Shown here piece after piece: positions 27,979 to 35,248 of a DNA stretch of 64,000 nt (positions are counted from its first letter, which is position 1; each line of letters begins with the position of its first letter). This DNA is from Massilia sp. WG5. GTDB lineage: Bacteria > Pseudomonadota > Gammaproteobacteria > Burkholderiales > Burkholderiaceae_D. Under the pieces are notes generated by a model. The model saw only the letters and a list, made by a program, of their open reading frames with translations. It was not told the origin of the DNA and searched no databases. The stretch spans positions 1,240,001-1,304,000 of the forward strand of contig NZ_CP012640.2 of assembly GCF_001412595.2 (NCBI RefSeq), read 5' to 3'. Position numbers and translations under genes: made by a program.

Positions 27979-29163
27979 ATGAAGAGCGATAACTGCGGCG
28001 ATAACTGCGGCGACAACAGCGGCGACACCGCGGCGGAAGCGCGCGTATCCGGCGCCGAGCCGATCCCGAACAGCGATCCCCCGACCGCCGCCAAGGCGGC
28101 CGGCCTGCGCTACGTTCATGACGACCGGCCCGGCATCCGCCGCGAGCCCGACAAGGACGGCTTTCGCTACGTCGATGCGCATGATGAACCCATCGACGAC
28201 GACGCGACCCTGAAGCGCATCCGCTCGCTGGCGATTCCACCGGCCTGGACCGAGGTCTGGATCTGCCCCCAGGCCAACGGCCACCTGCAGGCCACCGGGC
28301 GCGATGCGCGCGGGCGCAAGCAGTACCGTTACCACCCGAAATGGCGCGAGGTGCGCGACGAGGTGAAATACGAGCGCATGATCAAGTTCGGCAAGGCCCT
28401 TCCACAGATCCGCAAGGAAGTCGACCGCGCCCTGGGCCTGCCCGGCCTGCCGCGCGAGAAGGTGCTGGCGACCATCGTCTACCTGCTCGAAGCGACCATG
28501 ATGCGCATCGGGAACGACGAGTATGCGCGCGAGAACAAGTCGTATGGCCTGACCACGCTGCGCAACCGCCACGTCAAGATCGAGGGCAACGAGGTCGAGT
28601 TCCGTTTCCGCGGCAAGAGCGGCGTCTTCCACGACGTCAAGGTCCACGACCGGCGCCTGGCGCGCATCATCCAGCGCACCCGCGACCTGCCGGGCCAGGA
28701 CCTGTTCGAGTACCTGGACGAGAACAAGGAGCCGCACACGATCGATTCGGCCGACGTCAACGACTACCTGCGCGAGATCACCGGCGAGGACTACACCGCC
28801 AAGGACTTCCGCACCTGGTCGGGCACGGTGCTGGCCGCGATCGCCCTGCAGGAATTCGAGAAGTTCGACTCCGAAGCCCAGGCCAAGAAGAATGTCGTGC
28901 GCGCCATCGAGACGGTGGCCGAAAAGCTCGGCAATACGCCCTCGGTTTGCCGCAAGTGCTATGTCCACCCGGCCGTGCTCGATTCCTATATGGACGGCAC
29001 GATGGTCGAGGGCCTGCTGGCGCGCGCCGAGGAGACGCTGGCCGAGGACTTGCAGGACCTCGAACCCGAGGAAGCGGCGGTCCTGGTGATGCTGCAGCAA
29101 CGCCTGTCCCGCGAGGCGCCGGCGGAACCGAAGAAAGTGCAAAGCCGGCGCAAGGCCGCTTGA
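27979..29163 (+). CDS. DNA topoisomerase IB
   Basis: Eukaryote/poxvirus-type topoisomerase of 394 residues that relaxes supercoils through a 3'-phosphotyrosine. Core signs: RIRSLAIPPAWTEVWICP, RKQYRYHPKWREVRD (catalytic Arg region), MMRIGNDEYARENKSYGLTTLRNRHV, KDFRTWSGT (Arg and the region before His) and the active Tyr in CRKCYVHPAV near residue 329. The N-terminus is odd: a 12-base unit is repeated three times (28-aa variable start SDNCGDNCGDNSGD), then a linker rich in Ala and Pro. No strong ribosome site at 27979. The next gene follows after 25 bp. Confidence 0.93.
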   Translation: MKSDNCGDNCGDNSGDTAAEARVSGAEPIPNSDPPTAAKAAGLRYVHDDRPGIRREPDKDGFRYVDAHDEPIDDDATLKRIRSLAIPPAWTEVWICPQANGHLQATGRDARGRKQYRYHPKWREVRDEVKYERMIKFGKALPQIRKEVDRALGLPGLPREKVLATIVYLLEATMMRIGNDEYARENKSYGLTTLRNRHVKIEGNEVEFRFRGKSGVFHDVKVHDRRLARIIQRTRDLPGQDLFEYLDENKEPHTIDSADVNDYLREITGEDYTAKDFRTWSGTVLAAIALQEFEKFDSEAQAKKNVVRAIETVAEKLGNTPSVCRKCYVHPAVLDSYMDGTMVEGLLARAEETLAEDLQDLEPEEAAVLVMLQQRLSREAPAEPKKVQSRRKAA

Positions 29164-29188
29164 TCCACCACTCAGGAAAGGAAGCACA

Positions 29189-30241
29189 ATGGCAGGCAAA
29201 GCAAGAATCGAACTGGTCGCCGACTTCGGCCACCAGGTGACCGGCGTCTCGGTGTCGGAGGACGGGCGCATCTTCGTGAACTTCCCGCGCTGGACCGAGG
29301 ACACCGCCGTCTCGGTGGCGGAACTGAAGGACGGCAAGCTCAAGCCCTATCCCGACGAGGAATGGAACGCCTGGCGCAACGCGAAAAAGGACGAGATCAC
29401 GCCGGACGACCACTGGGTCTGCGTGCAGAGCGTGGTGGCCGACCAGCGCGGCAGCCTGTGGGTGCTGGACCCGGCGGCCCCGGCCCAGGCCCACATGGTG
29501 TCGAAAGGACCGAAGCTGGTGAAGATCGACCTGGCGACCGACAAGGTGGCCCAGGTGATCGCCTTCGACGAGGACGCCGCGCCGCAGGGCTCCTACCTGA
29601 ACGACGTGCGCTTCTCGAGCGACGGCAAGCATGCCTTCATCACCGATTCCGGCGTCCAGGGCGCGATCCTGGTGGTCGACATCGCGGCCGGCAAGGCGGT
29701 GCGCGTGCTGGACGGCGATCCGTCCACGCAGATGAAGAAGGGCCTGAACGTGAAGGCCGACGGCAAGGTGCTGCGCCGCCCGGACGGCCGCGGCGTCGAA
29801 TTTTCCGCCGACGGCATCGAGCTGTCGAAAGACGGCGACTACCTGTACTGGCAGGCGATCAAGGGCGATCAGCTGTACCGCATCCCGACCGCGGCGCTTG
29901 TCGGCGACGGCGTGGAAGGCAAGGACGTGTCAGCCCAGGTCGAGCACTACGGCACGAACGGCGTCAACGACGGCCTGCTGATCGCACGCGGCACCGAGGA
30001 CATGTACCTGAGCTCGGTGCAGGACAATGCCATCAAGATGCGCAGGCTGTCCGAAGGACCGCAGGCGCAGGTGCAGACCGTGGTGCAGGACGAGCGCCTG
30101 CGCTGGCCCGACACCTTCAGCCAGGGTCCGGACGGCACGATCTACGTGAGCACCTCGCACATCCAGGATTCGGCTTTCTTCAAGCCGGACGCACCGCCGG
30201 CGCTGCCGACGCAGTTGTGGAAGTTGAACTTCGGAAGCTGA
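29189..30241 (+). CDS. Major royal jelly/yellow-family protein
   Basis: Beta-propeller protein of 350 residues of the MRJP/yellow family, known in insects and scattered bacteria, with no agreed reaction in bacteria. Signs: VSVSEDGRIFVNFPRW, the Trp-rich YPDEEWNAW, VQSVVADQRGSLWVLDPA, PQGSYLNDVRF, AFITDSGVQGAILVVDI, then WQAIKGDQLYRIPT and LRWPDTFSQGPDGTIYVSTS. No signal peptide is visible, unlike insect members. It may be a lactonase-like enzyme by fold. AGGAAAGGAAGCACA leads into the ATG. It probably shares a transcript with the topoisomerase gene. Confidence 0.88.
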   Translation: MAGKARIELVADFGHQVTGVSVSEDGRIFVNFPRWTEDTAVSVAELKDGKLKPYPDEEWNAWRNAKKDEITPDDHWVCVQSVVADQRGSLWVLDPAAPAQAHMVSKGPKLVKIDLATDKVAQVIAFDEDAAPQGSYLNDVRFSSDGKHAFITDSGVQGAILVVDIAAGKAVRVLDGDPSTQMKKGLNVKADGKVLRRPDGRGVEFSADGIELSKDGDYLYWQAIKGDQLYRIPTAALVGDGVEGKDVSAQVEHYGTNGVNDGLLIARGTEDMYLSSVQDNAIKMRRLSEGPQAQVQTVVQDERLRWPDTFSQGPDGTIYVSTSHIQDSAFFKPDAPPALPTQLWKLNFGS

Positions 30242-30250
30242 CCGGCGCGC

Positions 30251-30397
30251 TTAGCGTACGGCCCCGGCCTGGCTCTGCGCCGGCGCCGAGGGTTCGGCGT
30301 GCACGGACAGTCCAAACGAGGCGGCGGCGACCAGCGCGGCGAGCGCGGCCAGGACGCCAAGACGGCGGATTCGGGTGGAAGGAAGGGAGCGTCTCAT
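30251..30397 (-). CDS. 48-aa exported or membrane peptide
   Basis: Short gene starting MRRSLPSTRIRRLG, with a hydrophobic stretch VLAALAALVAAASFGLSVHA that ends in an AxA-like signal-peptidase site (VHA, then EP), followed by a 13-residue mature tail rich in Pro, Ala and Gln. Reading frame and basic-hydrophobic-polar layout support a real gene. AGGATAATGATC precedes the ATG. It converges with the MRJP gene with only 9 bp between stops. The function is unknown; a spurious frame cannot be excluded. Confidence 0.45.
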   Translation of the reverse strand: MRRSLPSTRIRRLGVLAALAALVAAASFGLSVHAEPSAPAQSQAGAVR

Positions 30398-30517
30398 GAT
30401 CATTATCCTAGTTGCGATGTTCAAGCGCTCTTTGGCGCTCTAGTTCTGTCCTTCCAGCATACCAAGGCTTTCGCGGCAAATATACGCGAATTGTAACGAG
30501 TCGCTGCCGCACAACAC

Positions 30518-31468
30518 TTAGGTATTAAGCGCCGGCTCCGCCACGCTGCGCTCCCGGTGCGCCGTCGCGCAGCTCAGCACACCCGCGACCAGCAGCGCCA
30601 TCGCCAGCCATTCCAGGCCGGTGGGCAGGCGCTGTTCCCAGATGAAGCCGTACAGCAGCGCGAACAGGGTCTCGAAGACGATCATCTGTCCGGTCATGGT
30701 CAGCGGCAGCAGGCGGCTGGCATGGTTCCACAGCGCGTTGCCGACTACCGAGCACAGGACCGCGACCGTGGTCACGAGGCCGCCGAAGAACAGCCACGCC
30801 GACGAGGCATGGGCGCCCGGGTGCAGGATAAAGGCCGGCACCGCCAGCAGCAGCGCCTGGGCGCCGGTGACGACGCCGACCAGCAGGCTCCAGTCGTGCG
30901 CCGAGATGTCCTTCAGCCGGGCCAGGGCGCGGCTGTTGCCGACCGCGTACAGGGTCCACGACACCAGCGCGCCTACTGCGCACAGCAGTCCGAGGAGCGA
31001 AGCCTGCATCGAACCGTGCTGCGGCGCCGACAGCGACTGCCAGCTGATGCACACTAGTCCGGCGACGCCCAGCGCCAGCGAAGGCAGCAGGCGCAGCATG
31101 GGCGCCGCGTCGACGTCGCGCCGGCCGGCCAGCGTGACCGTCACCGGCAGCAGGCCGATGATCAGCGAGGTCATCGCCACGCCGCCCAGCTGCACCGCAT
31201 TCGCCAGGAACACGTAATAGATGATGTTGCCGGCAAAGCCGAGCCAGGCCAGGGTGCGCCACTCGCGCCAGGACAGCGACCGCGCAAGCGCGCGCCACCC
31301 GCGCGCCAGCAGGGCCGCCGCGATCGCGCCGTAGGCCAGGTAGCGCCCTGCCGACAGCTGGATCGGCGTGAAGCCGCGCGTCAGTTCCGGCGTAAGAAAG
31401 ACCAGGCCCCAGAAGGCGCCGGCCAGGATGCCCGCGCCGAGGCCGAGCCAGTGATTTCGTGTAAGCAT
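30518..31468 (-). CDS. EamA/DMT-family transporter
   Basis: Ten-helix exporter of 316 residues of the drug/metabolite superfamily, formed of two EamA repeats. First repeat starts GLGAGILAGAFWGLVFLTPEL and includes GNIIYYVFLANAVQLGGVAMTSLIIGLLPV; second repeat includes LLGLLCAVGALVSWTLYAVGNSRAL and LTMTGQMIVFETLFALLYGFIWE. GGGAGGTT lies before the ATG at 31468; the frame is open further upstream without support. 76 bp after the AraC-type gene on the same strand, which may regulate it. Substrate unknown. Confidence 0.88.
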   Translation of the reverse strand: MLTRNHWLGLGAGILAGAFWGLVFLTPELTRGFTPIQLSAGRYLAYGAIAAALLARGWRALARSLSWREWRTLAWLGFAGNIIYYVFLANAVQLGGVAMTSLIIGLLPVTVTLAGRRDVDAAPMLRLLPSLALGVAGLVCISWQSLSAPQHGSMQASLLGLLCAVGALVSWTLYAVGNSRALARLKDISAHDWSLLVGVVTGAQALLLAVPAFILHPGAHASSAWLFFGGLVTTVAVLCSVVGNALWNHASRLLPLTMTGQMIVFETLFALLYGFIWEQRLPTGLEWLAMALLVAGVLSCATAHRERSVAEPALNT

Positions 31469-31544
31469 GTAAGTGAACCTCCCGAGCCCGGAATGATCTC
31501 CGGTACCCCCGGGATTGTCTTGACCGGCCCTGTTCCTGTTTTGA

Positions 31545-32297
31545 CTAATTCTCCAGGCCATCGATCCGGTGCTGGCGCCGGTAGGCCGCCGGCGTCATCC
31601 CGGTCGCCTTGCGCAGCGCCCGCGTCAGCGCGCTCTGCTCCGAGAAACCGGCGCGCAGGGCGATCCCGGCGATCGGCGCATCGGTATCGGCCAGCCACCC
31701 GCGCACCCGGCCCAGGCGGTGCGCGAGCAGCCAGGCGTGCGGTGTGGTGTCGTGTTCTTCCCGGAACAGCGTGTGCAGCCGGCTGACACTGCAGCCGACC
31801 GCCTTCGCCATCGATTCGGTGGTCCAGGCCAGGCCCGGCTCGGCCTCGATGCGGGAAAGCAGCGCGGCCAGGCGCGAAGCGGGGCGCGGTGCGTCCAGTG
31901 CCAGGGTGTCGACCAGCAGCGGCACCCAGCCCTGCACCACCGACGGCGCGGCGCCGCTGTCCGCCCTCAGCATGAGCGCCATGAACTCGACCAGCTTGCG
32001 CGCCGCCGGGCCGAGCGGCGCGAAGGGCCGCTCGAACAGGCGCCCGGCGGTGTCGGGCGCCAGCGCCTCTGCGCCGATGTCGACGATGACCGAGCGGTTG
32101 CCGGCGTCGCCATGCTGGGCATGCCAGGCGCCCGGCGCGACGAAGCCGGCGCGCTGCGGATCGAGCACGCCCTGCCGCCCTTCGACCTCGAGCAGCAGCG
32201 CGCCGTTCAGCGGCAGCACCAACTGGCCGAAGTCGTGGCGGTCCGGCGCGGTGAGTTCGCCGTAGCTGCGCAGGTGGAGGTCGACGGTGGAAAGCAT
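31545..32297 (-). CDS. AraC-family transcriptional regulator
   Basis: A 250-residue activator or repressor. Residues about 1-130 look like an AraC-type cupin sensor (FGQLVLPLNGALLLEVEGRQGVLDPQRAGFVAPGAWH). Residues about 150-245 hold two helix-turn-helices: TTESMAKAVGCSVSRLHTLFREE and IAGIALRAGFSEQSALTRALRKATGMTPAAYRRQ, the family signature. Downstream EamA exporter and upstream flavoprotein on the same strand suggest a small regulon. Inducer unknown. Confidence 0.92.
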   Translation of the reverse strand: MLSTVDLHLRSYGELTAPDRHDFGQLVLPLNGALLLEVEGRQGVLDPQRAGFVAPGAWHAQHGDAGNRSVIVDIGAEALAPDTAGRLFERPFAPLGPAARKLVEFMALMLRADSGAAPSVVQGWVPLLVDTLALDAPRPASRLAALLSRIEAEPGLAWTTESMAKAVGCSVSRLHTLFREEHDTTPHAWLLAHRLGRVRGWLADTDAPIAGIALRAGFSEQSALTRALRKATGMTPAAYRRQHRIDGLEN

Positions 32298-32378
32298 CCG
32301 TCTAGTGTAACAGGGCCCGATGCGGCGGGCCCCGGAGCGCCGCCGTGGAAGGCGACGCCCCGGGCATCCTCCGACGCG

Positions 32379-33767
32379 TCATGCGTCAGGACGGATGTTG
32401 TGGTTGAAGCGGAACAGGTTGTCCGGGTCGTAGCGCTGCTTGATCTCGACCAGGCGAGCGTAGTTGGGGCCATAGGCCTCGTGGATGCGCGCCCCCTCCT
32501 CCTGGGTCAGGAAGTTGATGTAGACGCTGCCGGCCGCGTAGGGCGCGGCGGCGGCGAAGAACTCGCGCGCCCAGCCGACGATCTTCGCATCGTCGCCGGC
32601 ATCCAGCCAGCGTCCGTGCACGTTCATCGCGAACTGCACGTTGCGGTGCGGGTAGGCGGTGGCCTCCGGCGGACGCTGGTTCGCCTTGCCGCCGATCAGG
32701 CCGAGGAAGATCTCGCAGTGCGGCGACGGCAGGCTGCCGGCATAGCGCAGCACTACGTCGATGGCCTCGTCGGACAGGTGGGTGAAGTTGTGCGACTTCC
32801 AGTAGTTGCGCGCGCCGGGCGCCAGCAGCGGATCGAAGATCTTCTGCCAGGCCTCGTAGGGCATCGCGCCGACGTGTTCGCCGAGCGGCTGGCCAAAGCC
32901 GCGCACCCGCTCCAGCAGCGGCAGCACCGCGTCGGGCGCCTGCGGCGAAAACAGCGCCAGCGCCACGATGTCGCTGCCGTGGCTTTCCGGCGGCAGGAAA
33001 GGCAAGGGCGGCGCCTGGCGCAGCACCGCCCACACGCTCAGCTCGTCCGGCAAGGTGTCGACCAGGTCGCGGTAGCGGCGCATCACTTCGCGCCCCTGCG
33101 CGGCCGGGAACACGACCAGCCCGGCCGTGACCTCGGGTCCGACCGGGTGCAGGGCGAACTGGAACAGCGTCACCACGCCAAAATTGCCGCCGCCGCCGCG
33201 GAGCGCCCAGAACAGGTCGGGCTCTTCCTGCAGGCCGGCCCAGCGCCGCTGTCCGTCCGCGGTGACGATCTCGGCGCCGACCAGGTTGTCGACGGCCAGC
33301 CCGTACATTCGGCTGAGCCAGCCGAAGCCCCCGCCCAGCGTCAGGCCGCCGGCGCCGGTGGTGGAGTTGATCCCGAGCGGAACCGCCAGGCCGCAAGCCT
33401 GGGTTTCATGGTCGACGTCGCCCAGGGTGGCGCCGCCGCTGACCCAGGCCTGGCGCGCACGCGGATCGACGTGGACCGCGCGCATGGCGGACAGGTCGAT
33501 CACCAGGCCGTCGTCGCACAGCGCGCTGCCGGCGATGCTGTGGCCGCCCCCGCGCACCGCCAGCGGCAGGCCATTGGCGCGCGCAAACTTCACCGCCGCG
33601 ATCACGTCGGCGGTGCCGGAACAGCGCGCGATGAACGCCGGACGCTTGTCGATCATGGCGTTCCAGACCGCCCGCGCGTCGTCGTAGCCGGGGTCGCCCG
33701 GCTGCATCACCGGCCCCCGCAGCGTGGCCTTGAATGCATCGACCACGTCGTTCTTCATATTGGTCAC
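32379..33767 (-). CDS. Berberine-bridge-type FAD-binding oxidoreductase
   Basis: Flavoprotein oxidase/dehydrogenase of 462 residues. PCMH-type FAD domain: RCSGTADVIAAVKFARAN, then VRGGGHSIAGSALCDDGLVIDLS whose His binds FAD covalently in this family, then GAGGLTLGGGFGWLSRMYGL and WALRGGGGNFGVVT. The C-terminal BBE motif is YARLVEIKQRYDPDNLFRFNHNI. The start is a GTG at 33767, 7 bases after GGAGG, ahead of an ATG three codons later. Substrate unknown; it may oxidise a sugar or a phenolic/alkaloid. It lies 81 bp upstream of the AraC gene. Confidence 0.88.
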   Translation of the reverse strand: MTNMKNDVVDAFKATLRGPVMQPGDPGYDDARAVWNAMIDKRPAFIARCSGTADVIAAVKFARANGLPLAVRGGGHSIAGSALCDDGLVIDLSAMRAVHVDPRARQAWVSGGATLGDVDHETQACGLAVPLGINSTTGAGGLTLGGGFGWLSRMYGLAVDNLVGAEIVTADGQRRWAGLQEEPDLFWALRGGGGNFGVVTLFQFALHPVGPEVTAGLVVFPAAQGREVMRRYRDLVDTLPDELSVWAVLRQAPPLPFLPPESHGSDIVALALFSPQAPDAVLPLLERVRGFGQPLGEHVGAMPYEAWQKIFDPLLAPGARNYWKSHNFTHLSDEAIDVVLRYAGSLPSPHCEIFLGLIGGKANQRPPEATAYPHRNVQFAMNVHGRWLDAGDDAKIVGWAREFFAAAAPYAAGSVYINFLTQEEGARIHEAYGPNYARLVEIKQRYDPDNLFRFNHNIRPDA

Positions 33768-33801
33768 TTTTGCACCTCCGCAAGCCAGGGCGCCGGCTGG
33801 C

Positions 33802-33841
33802 GCCATCCTATGCAGGATAGGTGCTATGCGGGGATTGACAA
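33802..33841 (-). promoter_or_regulatory. Promoter and operator-like palindrome of the flavoprotein gene
   Basis: On the minus strand, TTGTCA (33841-33836), 16 bases, TATCCT (33819-33814) form a near-consensus sigma-70 promoter. The -10 lies inside ATCCT-GCAT-AGGAT, an inverted repeat spanning about 33805-33818 that a repressor could cover. Confidence 0.55.
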
Positions 33842-34320
33842 GCGCTGTCGTTGTCGGGCGATCAAAGCCGGCCAAGGCGCCTGCCGTCCATGACGATGGC
33901 GGCGTGCGGGAGAAGGCCGGATGTCATCCGGGCCGGCACAGCGGAATCGGCGCATTCGAAGCGCCCGCACTGCATCGGAATGGCTGGTCGTTTTGTACTG
34001 GGTGTGCGCGCAGAATCAGGTCCTTTGCCTATGCCGGTCGGGACCGCGCGTGGATGTTCATGGGTAGGAATTTTCCGAATGCCCCTGCCATACTCTAGCG
34101 CCATCTTTTGCCGCTGGGATTGTGCCGCCGGGTTGTTGCCATCGGGTGCACGGTAGCGCTCGTTCCCAGGCCGTGGAATTCACTTCCCGCGCACGCTTTT
34201 CGCGGAGGATAAAGCACGACATTTGTACTGTATCGCTCCGCAGAAAAGGGGGCAAACGTCCATCGCGAGAAAGTACATCTGCATGATGTGCCGGTGTCAG
34301 AAAATGCCTACAGTGTGTAC
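33842..34320. other. Gene-free stretch before the Tad locus
   Basis: About 480 bp with no supported gene: several short open frames on both strands lack ribosome sites and family features. Composition falls toward the right. I see no terminator. It separates the flavoprotein promoter from the pilus operon control region. Confidence 0.4.
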
Positions 34321-34332
34321 GTCAGCGCTGAC
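34321..34332. promoter_or_regulatory. Palindromic operator candidate upstream of flp
   Basis: Perfect 12-bp palindrome GTCAGCGCTGAC, 111 bases before the flp ATG. A further GTGTCAG lies about 28 bases upstream (34292-34298), so TGTCAG-type half-sites recur. A regulator such as the LuxR-type protein at 49516-50256 could bind; this is a guess. I could not fix the -35/-10 elements. Confidence 0.4.
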
Positions 34333-34442
34333 ATAGCAGCCTGAATGAAGTCGCGGATCGCGTGCCGCAGCGGAACTGAATCCGGCACTGCGCTGAGCTT
34401 TGTGAGCTCTATCCAAACCACTTACTCCTGGGAGAAATCGTC

Positions 34443-34622
34443 ATGGAACTGATCAAGAACTTCATGCAAGAAGAAGAGGGTGTCACCGCAATCGAATACG
34501 GCCTGATCGCGGCCCTGATTGCTATCGTTATCATCACGGCGGTCACGACCGTGGGTTCGGAATTGAACGTTACGTTCACCAAAATCGGCACCGCGCTGTC
34601 GACAGCGAACGCCAAGGGCTGA
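34443..34622 (+). CDS. flp: Flp-type major pilin precursor
   Basis: A 59-residue type IVb prepilin. The charged leader MELIKNFMQEEEG ends at the Gly where CpaA/TadV cuts; the mature start VTAIEYGLIAALIAIVII has the invariant Glu at +5, followed by the Tyr typical of Flp pilins and a single hydrophobic helix. It is exported and polymerised by the Tad machine to form bundled adhesive pili. GGGAG precedes the ATG. A hairpin follows the stop, which would set it apart in expression level from the rest of the operon. Confidence 0.95.
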   Translation: MELIKNFMQEEEGVTAIEYGLIAALIAIVIITAVTTVGSELNVTFTKIGTALSTANAKG

Positions 34623-34643
34623 CAGCAAGTAACGATCGAAGCA

Positions 34644-34666
34644 TCCCACCCTAAAATGGGGTGGGA
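34644..34666 (+). other. Hairpin between flp and cpaA
   Basis: TCCCACCC (34644-34651) and GGGTGGGA (34659-34666) are perfect 8-bp arms with loop TAAAATG and no T-run. Probably an mRNA-stabilising or partial-termination structure that keeps pilin message more abundant than downstream genes, as common for flp. It ends 26 bases before the cpaA start. Confidence 0.55.
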
Positions 34667-34692
34667 CCTAGCGAAGCATAACCAGGTGCACT

Positions 34693-35235
34693 ATGACAAA
34701 CTTCGTCGAACCCGGCGCCGGGCAGCTCGTCATGCTCGTGGTGTTACTGCTGGTCGCCACGGTACTCGACGTGCGGCAAGGCCGCATCCCGAACTGGCTC
34801 GTCGGCTCCGGCATGCTGGGCGCCCTTGTCTTTCACGGGATCTCGCCGCAGGGAGAAGGCATCGCTTTCGCCCTGGCCGGGCTGGCGCTCGGCATGGCCG
34901 CCCTGCTTCCCCTGTATATGCTGCGCGTGATGGGCGCGGGCGACGTCAAGCTGATGGGTATGACGGGCGCCTTCCTCGGCATGAGCGGCGTCCTCGGTGC
35001 AATCCTCGCCAGCCTGGCGGCGGGCGGCATCCTCGCGATCGCGATGGCTGCCGGCAAGCGCATGCTGCCCCAGCTGCTCGCCAACCTGCGCGGCATCGTC
35101 GTGCAATACCATATCGGCCATATCACACGCGACCTGTCCGGCATCGTGCGCCCCGCCGCCTCGGTCGGCAGCATGCCGTATGCCGCCGCGATCACCGCCG
35201 GCACGCTGGCCCAGCTCCTTTTCCTGCGTTACTGA
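34693..35235 (+). CDS. cpaA: Prepilin peptidase of the Tad system
   Basis: A24-family aspartyl peptidase (TadV/CpaA), 180 residues, about six membrane helices. The two catalytic aspartates lie in ATVLDVRQGRIPNWL and the conserved GAGDVKLMGMTGAF. It removes the leader of Flp and the TadE-type pseudopilins. It lacks the N-terminal methylase domain of PilD, as expected for TadV. 70 bp after flp and 13 bp before the next gene. Confidence 0.93.
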   Translation: MTNFVEPGAGQLVMLVVLLLVATVLDVRQGRIPNWLVGSGMLGALVFHGISPQGEGIAFALAGLALGMAALLPLYMLRVMGAGDVKLMGMTGAFLGMSGVLGAILASLAAGGILAIAMAAGKRMLPQLLANLRGIVVQYHIGHITRDLSGIVRPAASVGSMPYAAAITAGTLAQLLFLRY

Positions 35236-35248
35236 GGCCGCCGTCATC

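Noticed and set aside
31569..33893. 774-codon frame opposite the AraC and flavoprotein genes
   Set aside because: Shadow of two well supported minus-strand genes.
34213..34240. A second LexA-like box (CTGTATCGCTCCGCAG) upstream of flp
   Set aside because: Second half-site is GCAG rather than ACAG and the core is GC-rich; too weak.
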